64,000 nt of DNA from Leptospira selangorensis (GTDB taxonomy: Bacteria; Spirochaetota; Leptospiria; Leptospirales; Leptospiraceae), in the NCBI RefSeq assembly GCF_004769405.1, contig NZ_RQES01000016.1:382060-446059 (forward strand), read 5' to 3'. The translations under genes were made by a program, and so were the position numbers. Below, in pieces: positions 31,391 to 41,644 of this stretch; the stretch's first letter is position 1, and every line of letters begins with the position of its first letter. The notes beneath the pieces are model-generated. The model saw only the letters and a program-made list of their open reading frames with translations, searched no databases and was not told the origin of the DNA.

Positions 31391-31893
31391 TGATCTTAGA
31401 ATATATAGTCATTGGTGCAGGGATATTGATCTCCCATTTCTTGAACGGGACAAATTTGTTCGAAATTTCCGGATTTAAACCTGATTTTATGGTGATCTTC
31501 GTTCTATTCTTTGCTCTCCGCAGGGGAACAATGGCCGGGATCTGGATCGGGTTTTTTGGCGGATTACTTTCCGATTCGGGTTTAGGTGGAGAAATTGTAG
31601 GAAACGTTGTTACCTATAAAATAGGACTTCACTCACTTACATTCTGCATCATGGGATATATCGTAGGGAAGTTCGCAAGACCTGCCTATCATGAAAATCA
31701 GATTTCCATAATGTTGTATTCTTTGGTAGTCACACTGATCTCAAGGATCGCGTCTTATTTTCTATTCTCCTTGTTCTTTCATGAAAATTTAAACTATTCC
31801 ATCATTAGTACCTCTATCTTTAACGGAGCGATCGCTCCTATATTCTTTTGGGTCTTAGGTAAACTATACAGACTGGAGCAGGCGGAAGGCTAA
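31390..31893 (+). CDS. mreD: Rod shape-determining membrane protein MreD
   Basis: 167 residues with about five membrane helices. The sequence [20 protein letters not shown] followed by [13 protein letters not shown] is the conserved N-terminal half of MreD. It is part of the elongasome in the inner membrane. Coupled to mreC by TGATG and followed one base later by the PBP2 gene. Confidence 0.93.
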   Translation: MILEYIVIGAGILISHFLNGTNLFEISGFKPDFMVIFVLFFALRRGTMAGIWIGFFGGLLSDSGLGGEIVGNVVTYKIGLHSLTFCIMGYIVGKFARPAYHENQISIMLYSLVVTLISRIASYFLFSLFFHENLNYSIISTSIFNGAIAPIFFWVLGKLYRLEQAEG

Positions 31894-31894
31894 A

Positions 31895-33831
31895 ATGTTG
31901 GGGGGAGGAGGATCTTCTTCAGCCACAGAGTTTAGACTGGAGCGCAGTTTCAGGCTAAGGCTGTACATGTTCTCCGGACTTGTTGCGTTTGCTTTAATCG
32001 CATTCGTGGTCCAGTTATTCAATCTTCAAATCGTACAAGGAACGGATAACTCTTTAAAGGCGGAGAAGTTCGTTCGAAAAAGTGAGACCATTCCTGCTGC
32101 CAGGGGAGAAATGTTCGATAGAAACTTTCTCACTCCCGAAACTTCTATGGCTCTTGTTTCCAATTATTCTAGCTTAGATGCAGTATTAAACACTTCTATA
32201 CTCAAATACGATCCAGCTAAGGTTAAGAATTTTTTACAGGAATTCGCGAGAACTCTTTCTATCCCGATGTCTTATTATGAAGAGGATTTACTCGAACCTA
32301 AATTCTCCAAAAAGATCAAGACCAAAAAACCATTCGTACTTTTGGAAGCCATCTCCAAGGCTCAGCAGGAACGTATATCAGTTTTTGATAATATATCTAA
32401 ATATGTGATCTTAGTTCCTTCTCCCAGAAGGATCTATAAAATGGGTCCTGCTCTTGCGCATGTTACAGGTTATATAGGTAAACCGAGTAAAACGGACCTT
32501 CTTACCCGTGAGATTAAATCTTACCAATGGCTTGGGAAAGACGGGTTGGAGCTCCAATACGACTCTCGACTTAGAGGAACCGACGGATTCCGTATCCAAA
32601 AAAGAAGTTCCGAAGGAAATATCGAAGAAGAAAGGGTGGTGGAACATTCTACTCCCGGAAACAATCTAGTTCTTACTATAGACAAAGACATCCAACTTGC
32701 AGCATATAAGGCTTTAAAAGGTGCCAGAGGAACTGCGATCGCAATGCGTCCTTCTACCGGAGAAGTATTGGCAATGGCTTCTAATCCAAGTTATGATCCG
32801 AATGTTCTCTCCGGAAAAAGTAGATCGGAACGGACTGCACATTATAAGAGAGTGGATGCAAACGGTGGATTTTTAAATCTTGCGATCCAATCTAAATTTC
32901 CGCCTGCTTCTACGTATAAAACGTTAGTTGCACTTGCCGCTTTGGAGAGTGGGCATAAGGTGGATTATACTCCTGAAACCAGTTACCAATGTAATGGTAG
33001 TTATACTTTAAAATCCACATTTGCCGGAGTTCCCGACCAAGTCTTTTACTGTTGGGAGAAGGGAGGACATGGTACGAATGACCTGGCTCATGCTCTTCAA
33101 AAATCTTGCTCCGTGTATTTTTATAACCTAGGATATAAACTAGGTTCCGATCCTATCTTAACCTATTCTCGTTTATTCTTGTTAGATCAAAAATCCAAGG
33201 TGGATCTTCCGGGAGAAATTGCAGGTCAGGTTCCTTCTCCTGCATGGAAAAAAAGGATCTATGGAACTAGATGGTTTGATGGAGATACGATCAACCTTTC
33301 CATCGGACAGGGATTCATGTCCGTTACTCCTCTTTCTATGACATTATTCTATGCCGGACTATTGAATAGAGGGCAGATCTATCAACCTTATATAGTAAAC
33401 GAGATCAGAGATCCATTAGACAATTCCATTATCAATCGTACTGATCCACAGAGACTAAGTGATATTCCGATCCAATCTTCTACAGTAGAAGCGATCAAAA
33501 CAGGACTTAGACTCGTGGTGAAGAATGGAACAGCCGCATTCGTATTAAATAAACCTGGCCTTCCTGATATTGCAGGAAAAACGGGAACAGCCCAAACAAG
33601 AAGAAGAGGATCTTCCGGATCCAACCACGCTTGGTTCATAGGATATGCTCCTGCCAATGCACCTGTCAGCGAACAAGTATTAGTTTCTGTGTTCGTAGAA
33701 TACGGAGTGGGTGGAGCGGCCGGAGCAGCGCCGGTCGCGAGAGAAATGTTTAGAGCTGCTTTCCCTCCTGGAAGTTTCAAAAGAACTGCAGAGATACCTG
33801 AAACTGCTCCTGTAGCACCGGAGAATGTACA

Positions 33832-33835
<4 letters not shown>
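31895..33835 (+). CDS. mrdA: Penicillin-binding protein 2 (elongation transpeptidase)
   Basis: 646 residues, a class B PBP. A membrane helix lies at about residues 26-48, then the pedestal domain starting with [12 protein letters not shown], and the transpeptidase domain with SxxK S339-T-Y-K342, an SCSVYFYN block in the SxN position and KTGTAQT. It cross-links side-wall peptidoglycan as partner of RodA. The position between mreD and rodA is standard. It begins [20 protein letters not shown]; the Gly/Ser stretch is cytoplasmic. Confidence 0.97.
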
Positions 33836-35352
<1,517 letters not shown>

Positions 35353-35368
35353 AATTTGGATCGGTAAA

Positions 35369-35428
35369 ATGGCTGGTATTGCAAAAAAGCCTGCCGATAT
35401 TCAATCTAAGCCGACATGGAAAGAGTAA
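35369..35428 (+). CDS. Short upstream ORF, possible leader peptide
   Basis: An ATG at 35369, preceded by GGAT at good distance, opens 19 codons (MAGIAKKPADIQSKPTWKE) ending at 35428, 13 bases inside the next gene in another frame. The following gene has no ribosome site of its own, so translation of this ORF could deliver ribosomes to it. It may equally be the remnant of a longer N-terminus. Confidence 0.3.
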   Translation: MAGIAKKPADIQSKPTWKE

Positions 35429-36207
35429 AAGATTCCAGATTTCTATTCGATCTGAAAAGAAAGTTCCGCTATATCTTGGAAGAAGTGGAGAAGAACACTT
35501 ACGACCAAGATTCGGAAGTCAGAGAATTAGAAACAGTTTGGGAAGAAATGTTCGATGTCGCATCCCGCAATGATACCCCTTATTTCAAAGCCAGACTTTC
35601 CAATCTAAAAAGACAGTTAGATGGTTTTGTAAAAACCAAAGCATACGAAAAACAAGAATTCGATCGTATCTATAGACAACTAGAGAAGATCCGTAAAGAT
35701 GATACTGTAGAATTTTTGGATGAGTCCATGCGTTCCACATTAGGAAGGATCGCAGAAAATACAAATAAAGTCACTCCTAATGTATCCAGTTCCGGATTAG
35801 AGCCTGGCTCTTTGGGTGGGATCCCTCTACTTCTCACATTCAGATGTGGAACAGTTCATTTTATAGTAAAATCTGGACCTAAAAAGATATTCAGAAACGT
35901 ACATAGAAACAAAGACAAGGTACTCTACGAAGGGAAAAAATATCCAATCTTCCCAAGCAGGTCCATTTACTTTTCCTGGGAAGGAGAAGGTAGAGCCTGG
36001 GAAACCGAACCAGGTTCCTTACTCATGATCCGTTATCCGGAAGGGAATAGATTTTTTAGATGTGATGCGTTGGGAGATACATTCCGTATTCCTGAAGATA
36101 CGTTTAAGAGAAGATTACAACCTACTGATAAACAATCCTCCGAGATCCGTTATTATTTCCGCAAAGCAGGAGTTCGGTATTATTATATTCCCCAAAAAGG
36201 GGAATGA
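35416..36207 (+). CDS. Hypothetical protein following rodA
   Basis: 263 residues, soluble. The first 115 are helical and charged, with coiled-coil character (LEEVEKNTYDQDSEVRELE). From about 130 a beta-rich domain begins (GGIPLLLTFRCGTVHFIVK...), with a strand pattern faintly like CheW, but no conserved CheW motif could be confirmed. ATG 35416 lacks a ribosome site and lies within the end of a short upstream ORF. Being downstream of the elongasome genes, it may be co-transcribed with them. Function unknown. Confidence 0.65.
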   Translation: MERVKDSRFLFDLKRKFRYILEEVEKNTYDQDSEVRELETVWEEMFDVASRNDTPYFKARLSNLKRQLDGFVKTKAYEKQEFDRIYRQLEKIRKDDTVEFLDESMRSTLGRIAENTNKVTPNVSSSGLEPGSLGGIPLLLTFRCGTVHFIVKSGPKKIFRNVHRNKDKVLYEGKKYPIFPSRSIYFSWEGEGRAWETEPGSLLMIRYPEGNRFFRCDALGDTFRIPEDTFKRRLQPTDKQSSEIRYYFRKAGVRYYYIPQKGE

Positions 36208-36279
36208 TCACCTAACAATAAAATAGCGTAATTTGGTTTGCAATTTTGAGGATATCGGAGAAAATCCGAGACCTTTACG

Positions 36280-37365
36280 ATGCAACACAATACTTCTTTC
36301 TGGGACAATTGGACATTCGAAAGCCTTTTTGATCTATTTTCAAAGGGTCCTGATTTTTCGAGCTCCAAAGAATTAAAAATAAATAAAGAAACAAATTCTT
36401 ATGATTGGACGGAGATCTGCACTGCTTGCGTTCAGATAGAAAGTTTATTTCATCTCATCAATGAACTTGTCCTACGAGAAAAGATATTTTATGATCAAAA
36501 GTTCTCCGCAGGTTGGGACGCATTCGAAAGTTTAGATTCTTTGGACGGAAGTCTTTTAGTTTCCGTGGATATTCCTACTGACGAACCCGAGGTAAAAGAT
36601 TCCAGAAACGAGGCCTTAAAGTTATTATGTGCAACCGACCTCATGAAAAAACACCAGGAAGAAAATTTGTATGGTTATAGGGAGAATAAACAATCTCCTC
36701 ACGAATATTTTGGGCAAGTAGTTTGGGGAGCGGCCGGTAATTTAGGAAGAAGCACATTTTTAGGCGCGCATTATGTAGCTCATCCGATCCGTGCTTCTCT
36801 TCTGGAACAAGTACCCTTATTCAAACCAAGCACTGATATCAATTCGGAAGTCAAAGAATGGATAGACGAAGAAAGAGTGAAGGTATTCACAAGTCTTACT
36901 CCGGTGGGGAGAATGAATAATTTTCAGTTGATCCTTCCTCCTTTAGTGACTGAGGTGATCGAATCTTCTTCTTCGCTTTCCGAGATTATACCCGCTACGA
37001 TTGAAACCAGGGAAAAATACAAAAAAGTCCGAGAATGGATCGGAGAATACCAAATCGTATTAGAAAACGAAAACCCCACTCAGATCTCTAAATTTAAAAA
37101 AACATTATATAATGTAAGCCAGGATCTGGAGAAAATGAGAAAGCCAGGAGAATTAGGAGATACTAAAGTAGGGATGTCCTATATCGGTTTAAATTTTCCG
37201 ACTCCTAAAATCCCGGATCTTCGGAAATTTTTTGGGATAAGAAGTGCGCTCAATAAACTTCTTCTTAATCCGAAAGGAGAAAAGGCATTATTAAAATTAC
37301 TGAAATGGTTTGGGTGCGAGAAGGGAGAAGAACTGGGGACTATTCGGAAATATTTTTTATTATAA
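36280..37365 (+). CDS. Hypothetical protein
   Basis: 361 residues, acidic and soluble, with no signal peptide or membrane helix. The N-terminal part has Trp-rich WDNWTFESLFDLF; a middle segment reads VVWGAAGNLGRSTFLGAHYVAHPIRASLL. No motif matched a family that I know. A 72-base gap separates it from the previous gene and contains a small CGGA/TCCG hairpin around 36256. It could be an accessory gene, since nothing about it is conserved in the elongation cluster. Confidence 0.6.
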   Translation: MQHNTSFWDNWTFESLFDLFSKGPDFSSSKELKINKETNSYDWTEICTACVQIESLFHLINELVLREKIFYDQKFSAGWDAFESLDSLDGSLLVSVDIPTDEPEVKDSRNEALKLLCATDLMKKHQEENLYGYRENKQSPHEYFGQVVWGAAGNLGRSTFLGAHYVAHPIRASLLEQVPLFKPSTDINSEVKEWIDEERVKVFTSLTPVGRMNNFQLILPPLVTEVIESSSSLSEIIPATIETREKYKKVREWIGEYQIVLENENPTQISKFKKTLYNVSQDLEKMRKPGELGDTKVGMSYIGLNFPTPKIPDLRKFFGIRSALNKLLLNPKGEKALLKLLKWFGCEKGEELGTIRKYFLL

Positions 37366-37401
37366 AATTGGAATATAGTAGAAGGCCCGAAGGCGGAGAG
37401 A

Positions 37402-37626
37402 TTACTCTCCGTCCTCGAGTAGATTGTTCAGACTATCCAACAGAACATCTACTTCTACACCGTAGCCCATACAAACTTGCTCGATAGTTTCGAGTTCGTT
37501 GATGGAACAATGAGAGCATCCGCCCAAATGATAGCTTGAAAATACCAATCCTGCTTCAGGATGAAGACCAATTGCTTCGCCTACAGTCATTTCTTTAAAA
37601 AATCTTGGCTTGACCGCTTCCGACAT
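37402..37626 (-). CDS. DUF1858-type redox disulphide domain protein
   Basis: 74 residues. The whole protein is one domain with MTVGEAIGLHPEAGLVFSSYHLGGCSHCSINELETIEQVC, where the closely spaced cysteines (GCSHC) and the later Cys match the hybrid-cluster-associated disulphide/DUF1858 family, related to the ScdA N-terminus. A role in redox or iron-sulphur chemistry is inferred from the family. It is divergent from the PTPS-like gene, with 66 bases between them. Confidence 0.85.
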   Translation of the reverse strand: MSEAVKPRFFKEMTVGEAIGLHPEAGLVFSSYHLGGCSHCSINELETIEQVCMGYGVEVDVLLDSLNNLLEDGE

Positions 37627-37692
37627 GGGGAAAATCTCCTAAGTACTGGTTTAAGTTCCAGTATATAGACTCCCTAGGCCAAAGTCAATTCC

Positions 37693-38094
37693 ATGTTTTT
37701 TCAAGAAACCGGCAAATTCTATATTCGTATCGAGGAAAGGTTCGAATCTTCTCATTATCTCTATAAATACTTCCCTGATGGCTCGGATGAGCCAATCCAC
37801 GGCCATTCCTTTAAGGTAGAAGTTTATCTCTCCGGCCAAAAGAATATCGGAGAAGACGGGATCAGCTTCGACTTTTTGACCTCTAAACGTAAGCTTAAGG
37901 AGCTTGTGGCTGAGTTAGACCACATTCTGATCAACGACCATTCCGATTTTAAGAAGACTAATCCTACTTCTGAAAACATGGCTCGTTGGTTTTATTATGG
38001 CTTAAAGGACAGTGTGGCCGAGGCTAAAGGAAAAGTAGATCGGATCGTGATCCATGAAGGCCCGGAGAATTTAGCTTACTACGAGCCAAATTAA
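37693..38094 (+). CDS. 6-pyruvoyl-tetrahydropterin synthase-like protein of the PTPS-III type
   Basis: 133 residues, a single T-fold domain. The zinc ligands are H21 (FESSHYL), H36 and H38 (HGHSF); a later DHILINDHSDF and TSENMARW are family hallmarks. The catalytic Cys expected just before HGH is absent, and E33 sits in an ExxHGH pattern. In published work, PTPS paralogues with this Glu convert dihydroneopterin triphosphate to 6-hydroxymethyl-dihydropterin and replace FolB in folate synthesis, including in spirochaetes. I infer that function rather than queuosine (QueD) synthesis. ATG 37693. Confidence 0.85.
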   Translation: MFFQETGKFYIRIEERFESSHYLYKYFPDGSDEPIHGHSFKVEVYLSGQKNIGEDGISFDFLTSKRKLKELVAELDHILINDHSDFKKTNPTSENMARWFYYGLKDSVAEAKGKVDRIVIHEGPENLAYYEPN

Positions 38095-38100
38095 CGATTT

Positions 38101-38210
38101 TCACGCGAAGGCGCTAAGAAGAGAAGGTTTGGAAATTTGAAAGTTAAAATCTTCGGATATTCTATTGATTGAAACAATAAATACCTTCTACACTTCGCGG
38201 CTTGGCGTGA
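38101..38210. repeat. Imperfect inverted repeat with 18-base arms
   Basis: TCACGCGAAGGCGCTAAG (38101-38118) and CTTCGCGGCTTGGCGTGA (38193-38210) match as inverted repeats at 15 of 18 positions, flanking 74 AT-rich bases. The GC-rich arms resemble the CACGCGAAGGCGC-type short dispersed repeats found between genes in many bacteria. It lies between convergent genes, so it may also act as a terminator-like structure. Confidence 0.5.
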
Positions 38211-38221
38211 GAAAAATAGCT

Positions 38222-38632
38222 CTATATCTTCCCGTACGTAAAAAGAAAAACGAGATTTGCCACTGCATAAGAGATCGTGAAATAAAAGCCGATCCGTAAA
38301 GGCCTAGGAAGTCTCATCACTCCACAAAGAACAAAGTGGACCGCTAAAAAACAAAGAGCCAAAGTGTTGGTCCAAAGAACAGCCTTCACTGGTTCAGAGT
38401 CGGCTCCGTATAAAAGAAGAAGGACCGTAGGCAATAGTCCCAGAAAACTCATGAACCCGCCTGTGGCGATCCAAACCATTAGGATCATTCTGGACTGTCT
38501 TTCATCGGGATGTTGGAAGACCGAGATTGCACCTCCAACTACTAACTGGTGTAGAAAACCGTGGAATGCGTAGACCAAACTTACGCATAAAAATAGGATC
38601 GTAGGCAGGTTGAGATGATTCAGGTCTGACAA
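38222..38632 (-). CDS. Small integral membrane protein
   Basis: 136 residues with four predicted membrane helices (about 10-30, 48-72, 82-105 and 112-132). No charged catalytic motif is present; two helix ends carry His (FHGFLH, VHFVLCG). It starts at ATG 38632, divergent from the acetoacetyl-CoA synthetase gene. Function unknown. Confidence 0.65.
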   Translation of the reverse strand: MSDLNHLNLPTILFLCVSLVYAFHGFLHQLVVGGAISVFQHPDERQSRMILMVWIATGGFMSFLGLLPTVLLLLYGADSEPVKAVLWTNTLALCFLAVHFVLCGVMRLPRPLRIGFYFTISYAVANLVFLFTYGKI

Positions 38633-38744
38633 CTGGAAAACTCCGGACTTCTTATCGACTCACAAATCTTACGGGACGGCTTTCGCTTCACAACTAATTT
38701 ACTGTTGACCTTCGATTGAAAAAAACGAAGATAACAGGCCGGAC

Positions 38745-40709
38745 ATGAATCAAACTCTTTGGACCCCCAGTCCCGAACTCATTCAAAACTCAAGACTTAC
38801 AGAATTCCAAAATTTTGCCGAACAAAAGATCGGTAAAAAATTCAAGAACTACTCAGAGTTACATTCCTGGTCTGTGGAATTCCCCGAAAAATTTTGGGGA
38901 TTGATTTGGGAATTTGCCCCGGTTATCCATTCCGAAACTTACGACGAAGTTATCCGGCCTGGAAAAACTTTTAGAGAGGCTCAATTTTTTCCGGGAGCAA
39001 AACTGAACTTCGCGCAAAACTTACTTCGAAAAAAGGATGATACAGTCGCGATCTTCTACAGGGGAGAAAGTGGGGCGGAGAAGAGCCTTACCTATTCGGA
39101 ACTTTATAAAAACGTAGGAGCGCTGGCCGCCTATTTTAGATCGGAAGGTGTGGCACCTGGAGATAGGATTGCCGGGCTTATGCCCAATGTTCCGGATACG
39201 GTTCTTGCGATGTTGGCCGCTACGAGTATAGGTGCGGTTTGGACATCCTGTTCTCCTGATTTCGGGGTCAAAGGTGTTTTGGATCGATTCGGTCAGATCA
39301 AACCTAAAATCCTGATCACCACAGATCGATATGAATTTAAAGGTAAGTCACTTCCACTTGCAGCAACTATCCAAGAGATATCTTCCCAGCTTACCGATCT
39401 CAAAAAGATATTAGTTTCCGAATATCCTAGTTTAGGATCTGACGATCAGAAAAATATTACGGACGGATTTCCAAAAAATTCGCTTCCATTAATAGAATCT
39501 TATAAATCTTTTTTGGGGCAGGAACCCGAGTTTTACCAAACATCTTTTGATCATCCAGTATATATCATGTATTCTTCCGGAACAACAGGGCTTCCAAAAT
39601 GTATGGTCCAGGGCTCCGGAGTTTTTTTGAATCATTGGAAAGAACTTGCACTACATACGGATCTGAGAGAAGGAGATGGGATTTTTTATTATACAACTTG
39701 TGGATGGATGATGTGGAACTGGCTTGTAAGTTCCCTTTCTATCGGAGCCGCAGTACATCTATTCGATGGAAATCCATTTCACCCTGATCCTGGAGTATTA
39801 TTCCGTTTTGTTTCCGATCGTAAGGTGAAAGTATTCGGAGTAGGAGCTAAGTATATTCTTAGCTTAGAAAAGGAAAAATACAAACCGAGTGTAGATCTAT
39901 CTTCCGTAAAAGCTGTATTATCCACAGGATCTCCATTGCCTGGATACGGATTCGAATATGTTTACGAATCTTGGAAGAAGGACCTAAGACTTTCCTCTAT
40001 CTCAGGAGGAACGGATCTAAATGGATGTTTTGCATTAGGAAATCCTAATTTACCTGTGCATTCCGGAGAATTACAATCTTTAGGGCTTGGAATGGCAGTC
40101 CAAATTTTCGATGATTCGGGAAAACAGATCCAGGGACAGAAAGGAGAACTAGTTTGTACAAAACCATTTCCTTCCATGCCATTGGAATTTTGGAATGATC
40201 CGGAAGGAAAAAAATACCTGGGCGCTTATTTTGATACGTATCCAAATATTTGGAGACACGGTGATTTTGCGGAAATTCTTCCTAACGGGGGAATGGTAGT
40301 TTATGGAAGATCGGATGCTACCTTAAATCCAGGTGGAGTTCGTATTGGAACTGCGGATCTATATAGTTTGCTCGAAACTATTTCTGAAATTGCAGATTCG
40401 GTAGTGATCGGTCAAGAATGGAAGGATGATGTAAGAGTGATCTTATTCTTAAAAATGGCTCCAGGTGCAATTTTGGATCAGACATTCGAATCTAAGATCA
40501 AAAAGGAAATTAAGGATAAGGTTTCTCCTCGCCATGTCCCATCTAAGATCATCCAAGTAGCGGATATTCCTTATACTCGAAATATGAAGAAGGTAGAGAT
40601 CGCGGTTAAAAAGACAGTCCAAGGAGAAGCTGTCACGAATCAGGATGCACTCATCAATCCTGAATCATTAGAATATTATAAAAATATCCCGCAATTGCAA
40701 ACAGATTAA
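38745..40709 (+). CDS. Acetoacetyl-CoA synthetase
   Basis: 654 residues, the typical length of AacS. ANL-superfamily adenylation motifs: YIMYSSGTTGLPKCMVQG (P-loop, about residue 275), YYTTCGWMMWNWLVS, SGGTDLNGCFALGNP, and the C-terminal YGRSDATLNPGGVRIGTADLY with PYTRNMKKVEIAVKK (catalytic Lys). The N-terminal WTPSPELIQNSRLTEF is characteristic of this branch. It activates acetoacetate to acetoacetyl-CoA for lipid synthesis or ketone-body use. Monocistronic. Confidence 0.93.
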   Translation: MNQTLWTPSPELIQNSRLTEFQNFAEQKIGKKFKNYSELHSWSVEFPEKFWGLIWEFAPVIHSETYDEVIRPGKTFREAQFFPGAKLNFAQNLLRKKDDTVAIFYRGESGAEKSLTYSELYKNVGALAAYFRSEGVAPGDRIAGLMPNVPDTVLAMLAATSIGAVWTSCSPDFGVKGVLDRFGQIKPKILITTDRYEFKGKSLPLAATIQEISSQLTDLKKILVSEYPSLGSDDQKNITDGFPKNSLPLIESYKSFLGQEPEFYQTSFDHPVYIMYSSGTTGLPKCMVQGSGVFLNHWKELALHTDLREGDGIFYYTTCGWMMWNWLVSSLSIGAAVHLFDGNPFHPDPGVLFRFVSDRKVKVFGVGAKYILSLEKEKYKPSVDLSSVKAVLSTGSPLPGYGFEYVYESWKKDLRLSSISGGTDLNGCFALGNPNLPVHSGELQSLGLGMAVQIFDDSGKQIQGQKGELVCTKPFPSMPLEFWNDPEGKKYLGAYFDTYPNIWRHGDFAEILPNGGMVVYGRSDATLNPGGVRIGTADLYSLLETISEIADSVVIGQEWKDDVRVILFLKMAPGAILDQTFESKIKKEIKDKVSPRHVPSKIIQVADIPYTRNMKKVEIAVKKTVQGEAVTNQDALINPESLEYYKNIPQLQTD

Positions 40710-40714
40710 AACCC

Positions 40715-40779
40715 ACTTTTGCGGACCTTCTTCTTTAATTCCGGTAGGCAGATATAAGTTTTACTTTTGCGGACCTTCT
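40715..40779. repeat. 17-base direct repeat, two copies
   Basis: ACTTTTGCGGACCTTCT occurs at 40715-40731 and again at 40763-40779, exactly 48 bases apart, between the end of the acetoacetyl-CoA synthetase gene and the end of the convergent anti-sigma-like gene. The second copy overlaps that gene's stop codon. Confidence 0.8.
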
Positions 40780-41113
40780 ATCTTTCTGAAAAAGAAGTTT
40801 CAATGATCAGATCCGTATTCTCCCAGATATATTCCGTTTCTATGGGAGAAGCTAGATATTCCGCAGAGTTTTGTGAATTAGAGTAATTGTCTTCGGATTC
40901 TTTCAAACTACGCACATAAAAAGTAGCAAGCCCAGCTAATCCCAAAAGTAGAATTGCAGCCAAGGCCGCCTGCCACACAAATATTTTGTTGGAAGCTTCT
41001 TGGAATTCCGCTTTGGCGATAACTTTGCCAGCTATTCTTTTGGCAAGATCTGGATCCTTAAGTAAAGATCCAATTTTTTGATCTAGATCGGAATCGATAT
41101 AAGGTTCTTTCAT
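40778..41113 (-). CDS. Putative membrane-bound anti-sigma factor
   Basis: 111 residues from ATG 41113, which overlaps the ECF sigma stop as ATGA; a longer reading from 41158 is not supported. A hydrophilic cytoplasmic part (residues 1-50), one membrane helix (about 52-72, AALAAILLLGLAGLATFYV) and a short acidic periplasmic tail make up the layout of small anti-sigma factors such as CnrY. No zinc-binding HxxxCxxC motif is present. The assignment rests on position and topology. Confidence 0.7.
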   Translation of the reverse strand: MKEPYIDSDLDQKIGSLLKDPDLAKRIAGKVIAKAEFQEASNKIFVWQAALAAILLLGLAGLATFYVRSLKESEDNYSNSQNSAEYLASPIETEYIWENTDLIIETSFSER

Positions 41114-41643
41114 TTTTCTTCTCTTCCTGTCCGATTCGATGCGAATCGAGATAACCATTCTTTTGCTCTTGAAATTCTGGACTTGACTGTTCCTTCGGAG
41201 ATATCCAGTTTTTTAGCGATCGATTCCATTTTCTCTCCGCCCAACCTAAGTATCATAGTTTCTTTATATGGAGAAGGCAAGAGATTAATTTGAGATTCCA
41301 TCCATTTACGTTTGTCCGGATCGGGTTCGATCGCTGCAATATCTTGTTCTTTTTTTTCCGAAACTTTTATCTCAGCTTGTAGTTTTGAATAAGCTCTTCC
41401 TTCTCTATTCCATTTTCGGATCGCTCTTCTACATTCGTTTCTGGCAGCAACGTATAACCAACGATTTGCATCTTGCGGATCCAGAGAAGGTTTGTCCTTA
41501 AATTTAAGATAATATCTTAAATACGTATCTTGGACCAGGTCCTCAACTAAGGAAGCCATCCCGGGCAATATATGCCTACGGATGGACTTGAGGACAGTCT
41601 CCTTACTGGATTCTATGATCCGGATTAATTCTGGTTCCGTCAT
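41110..41643 (-). CDS. ECF-family RNA polymerase sigma factor
   Basis: 177 residues from ATG 41643, which follows the previous stop directly (TAGAATG); a start at 41691 would add 16 residues and overlap that gene. Region 2 (EDLVQDTYLRYYLKF...ANRWLYVAARNECRRA) and region 4 (LLPSPYKETMILRLGGEKMESIAKKLDISEGTVKSRISRAKEWL) are complete. It directs transcription of a stress or envelope regulon, probably including this operon. Flanked by a Spy-like periplasmic protein and a small membrane protein, it forms a three-part sensing unit. Confidence 0.93.
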   Translation of the reverse strand: MTEPELIRIIESSKETVLKSIRRHILPGMASLVEDLVQDTYLRYYLKFKDKPSLDPQDANRWLYVAARNECRRAIRKWNREGRAYSKLQAEIKVSEKKEQDIAAIEPDPDKRKWMESQINLLPSPYKETMILRLGGEKMESIAKKLDISEGTVKSRISRAKEWLSRFASNRTGREEK

Positions 41644-41644
41644 T

